Of a DNA stretch of 64,000 bases, positions 7,709 through 16,548 are shown in pieces (the stretch's first letter is position 1; each line of letters starts with the position of its first letter). Both the position numbers and the translations under genes were made by a program. Source of the DNA: Sphingobacterium tabacisoli (GTDB lineage Bacteria > Bacteroidota > Bacteroidia > Sphingobacteriales > Sphingobacteriaceae); NCBI RefSeq assembly GCF_017908035.1, contig NZ_JAEQMU010000002.1:660743-724742 (forward strand), read 5' to 3'. The notes beneath the pieces were generated by a model that was not told the origin of the DNA, did no database searches, and saw only the letters and a program-made list of their open reading frames with translations.

Positions 7709-7789
7709 TGTTAACCAGTGAACTTGTTATCTTGTTAACTTGCTCACTTCACATCTCGTTAACACGATAACTCCATAACTCTCGTAAAC
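7709..7789 (+). repeat. Low-complexity GTTAAC / AACTTG spacer
   Basis: Degenerate short units (TGTTAACCAGTGAACTTG, TTGTTAACTTGCTCAC, TCGTTAACACGATAACTCC) fill the whole spacer between the CHAP gene and the bitopic protein, right up to the ATG. It is the same type of sequence as before 5631 and before 6426, so the cassette seems to carry such DNA in each junction. Confidence 0.55.
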
Positions 7790-8254
7790 ATGAAACACAT
7801 CACCCTTGTCCCAATTTGCGGGATCCTCATCTTCTTTACTATGCTCACCTTTCTCAGTTGCCGTACGACAAAGCAAAAAAGCGAAAGGCTCCTAATGGCA
7901 CATCAGCGGGCACAGATCAGCAAGCACAGTCAGCAGATTCAAGGGGTATCCATCCTCGATAGTTCCAATCGAGGGTGGTTCTTCAGGTCGGATACGGCCT
8001 TCTATTACCATCCCGATAGCGGTCTGTATGCCCGCAATGGTATATTGTCCTTTTGGGAAGCAGGCGTAAAAAGCAAGCAATGGCTCTCCCGGCAGGATAG
8101 TGTTTACCAGCATAATGCTGAATCGGTAGATACACATTTCTTTTCCACGCATTTACAGAAATTATCCCAGCAGAAATGGATTCCGATCATGGGAATCCTG
8201 CTGCTGTTGGTCTGTGGCTATGGTATATGTTACATTGGTAAGCGGTTCATTTAG
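7790..8254 (+). CDS. Bitopic lipoprotein-like envelope protein
   Basis: 154 residues. The N-terminal hydrophobic segment ends in a lipobox-like LTFLSC at about 19-24, followed by a basic stretch. The middle, residues 45-125, is polar (DSSNRGWFFRSDTAFYYHPDSG). A second hydrophobic segment at about 132-150 ends with KRF. One membrane span at each end with a periplasmic middle resembles phage unimolecular spanins in layout. It is the last gene of the FN3 / membrane protein / CHAP cassette. A spanin-like role is inference; no sequence family was recognised. Confidence 0.6.
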   Translation: MKHITLVPICGILIFFTMLTFLSCRTTKQKSERLLMAHQRAQISKHSQQIQGVSILDSSNRGWFFRSDTAFYYHPDSGLYARNGILSFWEAGVKSKQWLSRQDSVYQHNAESVDTHFFSTHLQKLSQQKWIPIMGILLLLVCGYGICYIGKRFI

Positions 8255-8406
8255 ATTACGTAAAGGGTTGTCTTTCCATAATCTGTTGTTTGTAACTCAG
8301 CTTAATTACAGAAAGATAACGATTATAACATAGAAGATGGTGTAGAAAGGTTTATAAAAACATCTTTTCCTCCTACAAAATGAAATGGTTTCTCCCTACA
8401 CAATAC

Positions 8407-8763
8407 TTATCTACACACCAAATCAAGGCAAGCGAAAATCCCGGCTCCCCCAATCGCTAACCACGAAAGCCAATCCTTGAATTTGTTGTTTTTGTGCTTT
8501 AGATACCCGATATGCATCAGCATATGCACGACGAAAAAAATATCCATGTACCACATAAAACTTTCATTTTCGGTGATGCAGCTAAGTTGAATACTTAAGA
8601 AGAAAAACAATGGCACATGAGCGAGAATAAATATCGTCCTCGCTAATTGCTCATTGATCAACTCCAATAGTGGAAAAATTCGCCACTCTTTACATCGTAC
8701 AGCGTCGATCTCATGAGCCAAGAAGAAAGACAGAGCCAAATAAAATAAAAAGTAGTTAGGCAT
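8407..8763 (-). CDS. Small polytopic membrane protein with a HEIDAVRCKEW motif
   Basis: 118 residues from the ATG at 8763; a TTG further upstream would add six residues. Four hydrophobic segments are visible, with a conserved-looking FLAHEIDAVRCKEWRIFPLL motif after the first helix. That motif resembles the DUF6713-type membrane family as I remember it. Function is unknown. It stands alone, convergent with the cassette on its left and facing a gene-poor stretch on its right. Confidence 0.65.
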   Translation of the reverse strand: MPNYFLFYLALSFFLAHEIDAVRCKEWRIFPLLELINEQLARTIFILAHVPLFFFLSIQLSCITENESFMWYMDIFFVVHMLMHIGYLKHKNNKFKDWLSWLAIGGAGIFACLDLVCR

Positions 8764-8910
8764 AAGATAAAATAATGTCAAGCGGTGTTACAAATGAGAG
8801 CCTAAAAATAGGAAGAAATTATCGTTTATTATTGTAAATTTCCTATTGTAGCGATAATGTAATTGATGATTTCTATAATATATTAAATTAAAGTATTTTA
8901 TGTCTTTTCC

Positions 8911-9330
8911 ATGTATCATGACTCCCAAAATCTGACTCCAGTTTTGAAAGAGCTATGTGATCATGAAATCGACTTGGAACGCTTCAGTGATGTATATCTT
9001 GATTTGGCCTGAGCTACTGTAGGGTTTGAAAGACCTTTTTGGGGAAAATGATGATGGAGAAGGAAAGGATGTGTCAGGCAATTGCAATATCGGGTAGCTA
9101 TAAGGTGTTTAATACTCCTGAACAGGTCAGATATGTAAAATTATCCAATTAGAGTGCTCAAGCTTCGATCTAATTTACCTGACATCTGTAGACCTTGTTA
9201 TGATCACGTTTTATATAGATGTTACTGGTAATCTAGATTTGTAATTACAAATAGATAATTATTTCATCAAGGATTGCTCTAATCTAAAAGAAGCTTTAAT
9301 TTTTTTAGATTTCCCCTATATTTTAAATAC
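8911..9330 (+). pseudogene. Decayed small gene (unrecognised)
   Basis: Coding-like fragments appear in shifting frames. The first runs from an ATG at 8911 (33 codons, ELCDHEIDLERFSDVYLDLA) to a TGA at 9010-9012. The second runs from about 9049 (MCQAIAISGSYKVFNTPEQV) to a TAG at about 9150. The third runs from about 9162 (DLIYLTSVDLVMITFYIDV) and continues past a stop at 9243. The pieces look like one small protein broken by a stop codon and frameshifts. I cannot name the family. The whole stretch 8764-9423 is AT-rich and holds no intact gene. Confidence 0.3.
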
Positions 9331-9423
9331 TATGCTTGAAATTCACCTGTTATTGCGTGTTTTTTATCTGATTAAAGTGTTCATATTGAGGTGCTTTTGT
9401 TTTGGGTTGAAAACGAAGATATT

Positions 9424-9940
9424 ATGAAGGCATTAAATCGCAATTATTTCCTTTTATCAATAGGCTTGTTTATCATTAACCTCTTAGTCTGTACAAATAT
9501 AGCCGAACAAAGTGTAATCTCTAAGGAACTGATTTCTACCGATAGAGAAGAATTTGAAACCATTTGTGAAAAGATTTTAACTTATTTTGATGATAGTAAG
9601 GGCTGTTTTTTCTTAGATCCAGATATTTTAAAGCAAGGAATAACTCCTAATCTTGAGCATAGGATGCGAACTGATATCTGCACGGATCCAGTTATTGGAA
9701 AAAAATGCTGATTACCCTCAGTTACCAGAAAAAGATGTTTTGATTGATGTCACAGGAACGTGGAAAGTAGAAGAATATAATGGACAAGACAATGTAGATG
9801 TATTTTATGCTACAAAGTACGAACCTTTTTTTGAGATATATAGGATTTTACAATTTATAGAAAAGTATTATGAAAAACACAACACTACTGATTTTGTTAA
9901 AAGCATTTCGGATATGCTCCTTCTGCACAAAGAGTTATAA
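9424..9940 (+). pseudogene. Frameshifted small lipoprotein gene
   Basis: Two overlapping frames make one sensible protein if one base is dropped in the run of seven A at about 9699-9705. The 5' part from the ATG at 9424 has a signal sequence with a lipobox-like NLLVC, then a charged region. The 3' part continues KNADYPQLPEKDVLIDV to a stop at 9940. The joined product would be about 171 residues. The frame change at a homopolymer could be a real mutation, a sequencing error or phase variation. The product family was not recognised. Confidence 0.55.
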
Positions 9941-10009
9941 ATACTGAGGTGAAATTGAATTAGTGGTTTATACTGAATACATATAATACTATCAAGAGGG
10001 ATGTAAGAT

Positions 10010-10717
10010 TTACAAATATACGCTGTTTCTTATCTTTTGTACATTTCTGTTCATTATGTGTCTGACGATACGTTGGAAAATAAATCTCTTAAAAGCGTTT
10101 AACTTCTGTGTATGTTTAGCATAAAATTCATCTGGTGAATCGAAAAGCCCAAAATCCTGATTGATACCCTTGTCTTGGATATAGGTGTTATTTAAATTCC
10201 AATCGATTGGAGGTTTTTCAAAGCTATCGGTATATGCTCCATAACCACAAAAAGTAGTTTTACAATCTTTATATTTTTCTTGGAGTTTTGTCAGATACGG
10301 TTTATCCAAAATTATACCTTCTAAAAAATACCATTGGCCATTGAGCAGAATTTCGACCCAGCTATGTAGTATGTTATTAGGAGATAGCTTGTACCACATA
10401 CCCGTTATAGCACCTTTTTGCAATGCTTTGTCGATGGTAAAGCCATGAATACGGTTGGGGATCTGTGATGCTCTCAATAAGCTCATTAATAAAGTTGCTT
10501 TTGTGTTACACTGCCCATATCCATCTTTTAGTATTGCAGATGCGGCAATGTCATCCGAAATATTGTATCCGAATTTTATTTCATCTCTTACAAAATTATA
10601 GATACTCTTTACTCTCGAAATAGTATCGAGCTGGTTCCATTGTCTATCTTTTATTAAATTCTGTATTGATTCGTGAGAGTAATCCAGAATTTTAGTCTCT
10701 TTAAGGTAAGTGTTCAT
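10010..10717 (-). CDS. Transglutaminase-like domain protein (papain fold)
   Basis: 235 residues, no signal peptide. The transglutaminase-core pattern is clear: C70 in GYGQCNTKATLLMSLLR, H118 in LHSWVEI and an acidic residue, E133, in WYFLEG where the family often has Asp. Bacterial members act as peptidases or amidases rather than cross-linkers. The stop is close to the frameshifted gene, which is convergent, and an AraC regulator lies 61 bases upstream in the same orientation, so the two may be co-transcribed. The substrate is unknown. Confidence 0.8.
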   Translation of the reverse strand: MNTYLKETKILDYSHESIQNLIKDRQWNQLDTISRVKSIYNFVRDEIKFGYNISDDIAASAILKDGYGQCNTKATLLMSLLRASQIPNRIHGFTIDKALQKGAITGMWYKLSPNNILHSWVEILLNGQWYFLEGIILDKPYLTKLQEKYKDCKTTFCGYGAYTDSFEKPPIDWNLNNTYIQDKGINQDFGLFDSPDEFYAKHTQKLNAFKRFIFQRIVRHIMNRNVQKIRNSVYL

Positions 10718-10778
10718 CGCGCTTTATTTTATATAGTAAAGATGCGAAAGCCTCCTATTGTAAACTTGTATAAACTGG

Positions 10779-11528
10779 CTAATTTAGTGATGATAAAAAT
10801 CTGGTCTTTACTCCGAAAGTCTCCTTAAATGTTCTGCTATAGTGCGAACTGTCTGTAAAGCCAAATCGATGAGCCGTTTCAGTAATAGAATGAGTCTTTA
10901 GGTAAGGAAGTGATTTTACCAGCTTGTTCCATAGTTGGTATCTCCTAAAATTTAATTTCGTCTTATCTTTGAAAAGATGCAGAAAGCGTGTTTCCGAGAG
11001 AAAACAAGTGCTTGAAATTTCTTTTAGCGAGACAATGCGGTCAAAATTCTGTTCCAGATATTGAATAGCTTTATAAATTCTATCATCTTCAACATGATTA
11101 CCAACCTCACACTTACATGTATAGTTTCGGAGATGATTTCCGACATTACCGGTTAGCTGGCCAAAGTCAGATTTCTTTTCTAAATAATCAACAAACATCT
11201 CTCTAATGGGCATTAAGTCTTCATTTAGTTCTGCTATATCGATAGCTTTATTTCGGATATACAGTTGATGACCTATGCTACTAATTGGATTTATGAGAAT
11301 AATCAAGGACATTTCGTTGCAGGTAAATTGGTGTTCAACATTACTGTTTATAAAACATGTCGAATAATGGTTATGGTTATTTTGATTGTCAGCGATGTCA
11401 AGTTTTCCATTTGCAGCGATACTAATCTGCATTGCATAATGTTTATGCAATGCATTGTCGTTCAGTTTCCCGACAAATATTCCCATCATACTTTCAATAT
11501 GTACTTTGCTTCGAGATAGATCATTCAT
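10779..11528 (-). CDS. AraC-family transcriptional regulator
   Basis: 249 residues from the ATG at 11528; a longer frame exists only with a TTG at 11606 and its extra residues look non-coding. The N-terminal about 140 residues resemble a cupin-like sensor half. The C-terminal about 100 residues are the double HTH: SLKEISSTCFLSETRFLHLFK (first HTH) and SITETAHRFGFTDSSHYSRTF (second HTH, with the GF-D-SHYSRTFK core of the AraC signature). It is upstream of the transglutaminase-like gene in the same direction and may control it. Confidence 0.85.
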   Translation of the reverse strand: MNDLSRSKVHIESMMGIFVGKLNDNALHKHYAMQISIAANGKLDIADNQNNHNHYSTCFINSNVEHQFTCNEMSLIILINPISSIGHQLYIRNKAIDIAELNEDLMPIREMFVDYLEKKSDFGQLTGNVGNHLRNYTCKCEVGNHVEDDRIYKAIQYLEQNFDRIVSLKEISSTCFLSETRFLHLFKDKTKLNFRRYQLWNKLVKSLPYLKTHSITETAHRFGFTDSSHYSRTFKETFGVKTRFLSSLN

Positions 11529-11794
11529 TGGATGTATGATAAAACGACTATGAACTCTTCTTCGTTGACAGTTACGGCCATAATCTGACAAAATATATTT
11601 TATCAAATTTACAGAATTTAGTTCTCAAAATTTTAGAATCTATTGAAGGATCGTATTGGTCTCTTCAAACCAATTCATACGACAAAGATCCGCTAATTTT
11701 TCGAGACAACGTATTTGGAACTAAATCACCATGCAACATACTGAAAAGTCAATCTTAGAGTCTCATTCCACTTTTACCCAGTCGGTCAGAAAAC

Positions 11795-13657
11795 TTAAGC
11801 TAAAGGATTTGTAACTATGTTCTTTAAATATGCTAACAAGTCCATTTTTGAATTTAATCCTAATTTTTGTTTTAATCGATATTTAGTCATTCTCACGCTT
11901 TTGGCCTCTACGCTCAGGATATTTGCAATCTGTTTGGTATCCATTCCAAGATAAAAGTATGCACAGTACTTCAGGTCTAGCAAAGTAAGCTTCTGTTTTG
12001 CGTTTTCATTAATAGCCTTAAAGAAATTAGCGTGAATTTCCTGAATCTGAAATTTAGCTTTTTCAAAATCCTTATCAAATAGGTTTTCATCTCTTATGAT
12101 CTGCTTTAGATTCACAGACTTATCATCTTCCAATTTTTCTTTCAATTGCTGTAAAATTTCATTTTTATGTTGGATATGTAATTGGTTTGCCATTACTTCA
12201 TCTTTCAGTTTCTGTTGTTGAAAGGTCAATAATTGTTGTTCTGCTTTCAATCGTGACTGCTCTTCTTTTTCAAACTTTATCTGTAATTCAGCTTCGTGTT
12301 TTTCGGTTATTAGTTTCCGTTCCTGTTCCATTGAATACCGTAATCGGAAATGATAGGAGCGGAACATGAAAAATGCCCCTGCAGTACCGATTAATCCTAA
12401 ACCTGCATATAGAAGTTTTTGTTTCCGTTGGTTTTCCGAACGTTCTTTCAGTATCAGTATTTCTTGTTCTTTCTTCTCAGATTGATATTGTACTTCTAGT
12501 TTTTTTACCGCTTCGGCTTCAGATTGGTTGAATAGCAAAGCTTTATATTCATTATGTTTCTTTTGAAATTCGAGTGCCTTTTTCAGATCATCCTTATGTT
12601 CATAAATATCAGAAAGTTCACTTACGACGCGTGACATAATATGATAATAAATGGGATTTTGGGTGAGCATCACTGAATATGCTTTTAGCATATATTGTTC
12701 TGCTTTAACTAAGTCTCCGTCCTGTTTTGCTAGATTAGACAACATTCCTAAACTTGCTGTCTGTGTAGCCTGTGCGAGAGGTAGTTTAGACGAAATATCC
12801 AAAGATTCAGCGATGTTATGTTCAATTTTATTTCTGATTTCCGCTGTTATTTTTGGTGAATACCTTAATAGATAACTTGCCTTATTATTGCGTGCTATAC
12901 TATAGGTATATCCACTTACCTGCCCTGGAAATTGTTGGTATAGTAATGCTGCCTTTTCACAATAATCTAAAATAGCCTGAGAATCAACCGAAGAATTTGT
13001 TTTTTCATATTGATAAGTAAAGGCCACAGCCATAGCCGAATAAGCATTGCTTAAATCGTTTTTATTTCCTGATTTCAAGGCTGCTTCTATGGCCTTTTGA
13101 GCATATTTTTTAGAGTTTTCTAAATCATTCCATTCGGTGTATATACCATATAGCTGATAATTAATTTTAAACTCCAATAAGGGATTTGATTTACTGTTTT
13201 GTAAAAGTGAAAGAGATTTTAGTCCATAATTCATAGCTTTTTTATAATCACCTAATGATTTTGAGAGGTATAGGGTGAAATAAGCAGAGTAGGCGGACGC
13301 TATTTTGTCCTTGGCTTTTGACGAACTGATTTTTGCAGAGTCAAGGAATAGTTCCGCTTTCTCGTATTTTCCTTGATTTACTAAAATAACGCCTTCATTA
13401 ACATAAGCTTTTGTTATTTCTGTCAGTGCTTTTTCATCTTTCGCCAGTTCTATATATTCTTTATTTATAGAAGAAGCTTCACCATACATCATAGAAATAC
13501 GGTATTGTTCTACTAATAAATTGTATGTTTCCATTCTTTTTGATGCGCCTGTTTTGGGTTGATTTAAACCGTTTATTAAGCTGTCCATATAGGCATTTTG
13601 AGCTTGCAGATGGCAGGATATTAAAAAAAATGTAATGAATAGAATTCTGATTTTCAT
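11795..13657 (-). CDS. TPR-repeat membrane sensor with C-terminal LuxR-like HTH
   Basis: 620 residues. A signal peptide (1-19, ending LQAQ) is followed by about 350 residues of tetratricopeptide-like helices, a single transmembrane helix near 415-435 (LYAGLGLIGTAGAFFMF), a long coiled coil (about 440-520, rich in E, K and Q), and a C-terminal HTH at about 550-615 (LTLLDLKYCAYFYLGMDTKQI, then SVRMTKYRLKQKL). This architecture is common in Bacteroidota: periplasmic TPRs sense something, and the cytoplasmic HTH is thought to bind DNA from the membrane. The neighbouring small membrane-protein genes on the other strand are candidate targets. Confidence 0.85.
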   Translation of the reverse strand: MKIRILFITFFLISCHLQAQNAYMDSLINGLNQPKTGASKRMETYNLLVEQYRISMMYGEASSINKEYIELAKDEKALTEITKAYVNEGVILVNQGKYEKAELFLDSAKISSSKAKDKIASAYSAYFTLYLSKSLGDYKKAMNYGLKSLSLLQNSKSNPLLEFKINYQLYGIYTEWNDLENSKKYAQKAIEAALKSGNKNDLSNAYSAMAVAFTYQYEKTNSSVDSQAILDYCEKAALLYQQFPGQVSGYTYSIARNNKASYLLRYSPKITAEIRNKIEHNIAESLDISSKLPLAQATQTASLGMLSNLAKQDGDLVKAEQYMLKAYSVMLTQNPIYYHIMSRVVSELSDIYEHKDDLKKALEFQKKHNEYKALLFNQSEAEAVKKLEVQYQSEKKEQEILILKERSENQRKQKLLYAGLGLIGTAGAFFMFRSYHFRLRYSMEQERKLITEKHEAELQIKFEKEEQSRLKAEQQLLTFQQQKLKDEVMANQLHIQHKNEILQQLKEKLEDDKSVNLKQIIRDENLFDKDFEKAKFQIQEIHANFFKAINENAKQKLTLLDLKYCAYFYLGMDTKQIANILSVEAKSVRMTKYRLKQKLGLNSKMDLLAYLKNIVTNPLA

Positions 13658-13875
13658 TTAGCAAATTTACAAATTCTGTAGATACCCAGCCTTTGTAGAA
13701 GAATTTTTTAAACGACACTATAAAAGGTAAGTGTTTGATTGATAGTGTTTACTAAACATTGTAGTCATTTTGTAGATGCTTGCTACTTTGTAGTAGTAAT
13801 TCTGTAGGTGTTAAAAATTAGTGTTGCTTTAATAAAATAGTCAAATTCGTTTTTTAATAATAAAACAGAAAAGCA

Positions 13876-14199
13876 ATGACTAACAAAACACTTTCAATCG
13901 TATCTTACATCACACTAATCGGATGGCTTATCGCTTATTTTTCAGGAAAAGAAAATGCAAACAGTTTACTTAAATATCATTTAAGACAATCTTTTGGTTT
14001 ACTTATTACAAGTATTGTTTTTAATGTTGTAGTCAGTATTTTGATTAGTATTATTCCTTTTCTTGGTTTATTAAGTTATGTAGGAATCATATTTCTTGGC
14101 TTAATGATTATTGGTATCATAAACGCTTCCAATGAAGTCGAGAAGCCATTACCCCTGATTGGCAGACTGTTTGAAAGCAAATTCGGATTTATACAATAA
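13876..14199 (+). CDS. DUF4870-like small membrane protein
   Basis: 107 residues with three hydrophobic segments (about 8-24, 38-62, 64-84). The pattern of a first helix ending in FSGKENANSLLKYHLRQSFG, then two helices and GIINASNEVEKPLPLIG fits the DUF4870 / Tic20-like family. Function is unknown; members are often near stress or envelope genes. It is the first of four same-strand genes divergent from the TPR-LuxR sensor, 218 bases away. Confidence 0.75.
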   Translation: MTNKTLSIVSYITLIGWLIAYFSGKENANSLLKYHLRQSFGLLITSIVFNVVVSILISIIPFLGLLSYVGIIFLGLMIIGIINASNEVEKPLPLIGRLFESKFGFIQ

Positions 14200-14256
14200 A
14201 CCTTAAGATCAAAGTAATAGGAGAAAAATAGTTTTTTACTTTTTTAAAGATTGATT

Positions 14257-14712
14257 ATGAATCTAAAACACTTCAAGCAAGAAGGAAGTCAGTTGTATGA
14301 GATGAAACCTCAATACGGCTCCAGTATTATACTCATTGCAGGTTTGTTTGCCTTCGCATTTGTTGGATATTACGTTGCTATTTATAGTCTAATGTGGGGC
14401 ATGCTGATTTTGGGCGTTTTGTCCTTTTGGGCTATAGCTACGAAAAAAATGAGTATTGATATGGATAAAAGATTGTTACATGCAAAAGTCGGTTTGGCAA
14501 AGCCACAAGTTACCATTTCTATAGATAGTATTCAGCGTTTTGAATTATTTACCGTGTCCAATAATTTTATCAAGACCAATGCTATGCTCAGTGCCTACTA
14601 TTTGGATGAGAGTGGAAAAGAAAAAGCTATTCAGATTGCTCAGGGATTTACGGTGAAAGCCATGCAAAGTATCCTGAATGAAATGGAAGAAATCATTAGC
14701 GATGAGAGATAG
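14257..14712 (+). CDS. Two-helix membrane protein with a C-terminal beta domain
   Basis: 151 residues from the ATG at 14257; an in-frame TTG at 14251 is less likely. Two hydrophobic segments at about 24-62 are followed by a beta-rich cytoplasmic part (KKMSIDMDKRLLHAKVGL, then ISIDSIQRFELFTV), a layout like PH-domain-type bacterial membrane proteins. The end overlaps the next gene by 11 bases, indicating translational coupling. No function can be assigned. Confidence 0.65.
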   Translation: MNLKHFKQEGSQLYEMKPQYGSSIILIAGLFAFAFVGYYVAIYSLMWGMLILGVLSFWAIATKKMSIDMDKRLLHAKVGLAKPQVTISIDSIQRFELFTVSNNFIKTNAMLSAYYLDESGKEKAIQIAQGFTVKAMQSILNEMEEIISDER

Positions 14713-15241
14713 ATATCAAATCGAGGAAAGCGCTTCTATTTTTTCTTTTAAGCCGTTTCATCCCTACCGAAGCAAGCTCAAATGGTATGGACTGGCGATA
14801 GTGATTTTTGGAATATTGTCAGTATTTTATTATGCATCGATGAGCAAGCTATCCTTAATTATTAGTGCTACACTTTTTGTCATGACTGTTTGGTTCTTTC
14901 TTAAAGAAATCCTGTTATATATCCCCCTTAGGTATATGTTCGACCGATCAGCGAATGAAGTTTATCAAAGTAGCCTATTCCTGTCGAAGAGGAAGATCAT
15001 GAACCTAGATGAGGTTGTTATCTACCAAAGTTCCGAAATGGGAAGTTGGCAGTACAGAATCGGTAAAAAGAGAATGCAATTTGTAAAGAGTTACGCAATT
15101 AGTGAATATTTTTCTATAAAGAAAGACAATGAAAAAATAGTTGCTTATCGAAGTGAGATCTTGACTAAAATAGAACAAATGGTAACAAAATCAGCGGTAA
15201 CAATTCCCTCCAATTCCGGTGGTTCGTCTTTTAATCATTAA
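14702..15241 (+). CDS. Two-helix membrane protein coupled to the upstream gene
   Basis: 179 residues from the ATG at 14702; an earlier ATG at 14678 would lengthen the overlap. Two hydrophobic helices lie at about 30-68, then a beta-rich part (IPLRYMFDRSANEVYQSSLF, followed by MNLDEVVIYQSSEMGSWQYRI). The layout repeats that of the gene before it, so the pair probably arose by duplication or acts as a complex. The stop is 11 bases before the secreted repeat protein, suggesting one operon from 13876 to 16548. Confidence 0.65.
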   Translation: MRDRYQIEESASIFSFKPFHPYRSKLKWYGLAIVIFGILSVFYYASMSKLSLIISATLFVMTVWFFLKEILLYIPLRYMFDRSANEVYQSSLFLSKRKIMNLDEVVIYQSSEMGSWQYRIGKKRMQFVKSYAISEYFSIKKDNEKIVAYRSEILTKIEQMVTKSAVTIPSNSGGSSFNH

Positions 15242-15252
15242 AAACAATAAGA

Positions 15253-16548
15253 ATGCTAAAATCGTATTTAATTCTAATATGTCTGTCGGTAAGCTTCTCA
15301 GGATTTGCTCAACATTACCAATTGGACTCTGTCGTTCACCACATAAATGGAGTTCAGGTTATCGCTACTCAAAAATATGACGCTGAAAATGAGAAGGCAG
15401 AACTTATAAGGTACAAGCGACAAGGAGCAAATGATATTATTCAAAGAAGTGAGCGTATACAGGTAGCATATGATGACAAAGGAAATGAGCTATACCGTAT
15501 CTCTTCAGTTTGGAACCCTATACGTGATACCTGGGATGAAGAAGAGAAAGTAGAACAAGAATTCAATGCTAACAACAAAGTAATCCAGTTCAGTAGCTAT
15601 CAGAAAAGAAATAATCAATGGATAAAAGTGTTTGAAAACAAACGATTGTATACCCAAGATTCAATTATAGAAACAGATTACGATACTAAGGACGATAAAT
15701 TTCAGCCCATACAGAAGAGTGTATCTGTCATTAATGCATTTGATAAGATCAAAAGGCATGAGGCTTTCCTGTGGAATGATAAAGAACAGACTTGGCAACC
15801 GTTAACCCAAACGGTAAACGGCTATCAAAAGGATACCATTATAATTGGTTTTGAGACCATAGAGTGGAAACAAAACCAATGGCACAAACAAGAAAAAGTC
15901 GTTTATGAGTTAGGTAAAGATAGTATCAGAACAGAAAACTATATTCTTTACAAAGGGCAGAACAATAGCTGGATGCCCGTCTCCAAGTTTGAAGAAGAGT
16001 TGTGGCCGGAGCAGAACAAAAAAAAGAGCAGCAGTTATAAATGGGAGGATATTAATAGTAAATGGATGATACAGACACAAGTCGAGACCTATTTCAATAA
16101 GCAGGGCAAAGCGCAAGATATTTTATTTTCAGAAGTAGATACGACCAATAATCAATTAATGCTTCAATTGGAGCAGATACACCTTTATGACAAAGAAGGG
16201 CGCTTGACACTTTTTCAGGATCTTTCCCATTCTTATGATGCAAGAACGGGAACACAAAGCACTGTCAAATTTGATAAAGAAGGAAATGTCATCCAAGAAA
16301 GTGCGTATGATTTTGATCCCGAAAATGATACTTGGAATGAGAAAATGACGACAGAGTTTGTATATGACAAAAGCATAGACGTGTATACGGCACCTGCCAC
16401 GCGCAAGAGGCATGATTTATTTGACTTGAATCCGTACGGTTACATTACCAATAAGTCTGCGGTAAAGCAAGTGAAAATCTATCTATATGACCAGGAAAAA
16501 AAAGTTTTATCTGAAGAATTTGAGTTTTTCTATTCCTCACTTCCATAG
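15253..16548 (+). CDS. Secreted repeat protein of unknown function
   Basis: 431 residues. A signal peptide (1-19, ending SGFAQ) is followed by about ten irregular beta-type units of 30-45 residues, each with a W-containing turn (SVWNPIRDTWDEEEKVEQEF, RNNQWIKVFENKR, EWKQNQWHKQEKVVYEL) and DxxGxx strands similar to YD-like repeats. The periodic pattern suggests an extracytoplasmic beta-repeat fold. It lacks a recognisable sorting domain. It follows the membrane-protein pair by 11 bases. Function is unknown. Confidence 0.65.
   Translation: MLKSYLILICLSVSFSGFAQHYQLDSVVHHINGVQVIATQKYDAENEKAELIRYKRQGANDIIQRSERIQVAYDDKGNELYRISSVWNPIRDTWDEEEKVEQEFNANNKVIQFSSYQKRNNQWIKVFENKRLYTQDSIIETDYDTKDDKFQPIQKSVSVINAFDKIKRHEAFLWNDKEQTWQPLTQTVNGYQKDTIIIGFETIEWKQNQWHKQEKVVYELGKDSIRTENYILYKGQNNSWMPVSKFEEELWPEQNKKKSSSYKWEDINSKWMIQTQVETYFNKQGKAQDILFSEVDTTNNQLMLQLEQIHLYDKEGRLTLFQDLSHSYDARTGTQSTVKFDKEGNVIQESAYDFDPENDTWNEKMTTEFVYDKSIDVYTAPATRKRHDLFDLNPYGYITNKSAVKQVKIYLYDQEKKVLSEEFEFFYSSLP

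Noticed and set aside
4269..8254. Complete prophage
   Set aside because: No integrase, terminase, capsid, portal or tail gene is present; only an excisionase-like HTH and lysis-like genes were found.
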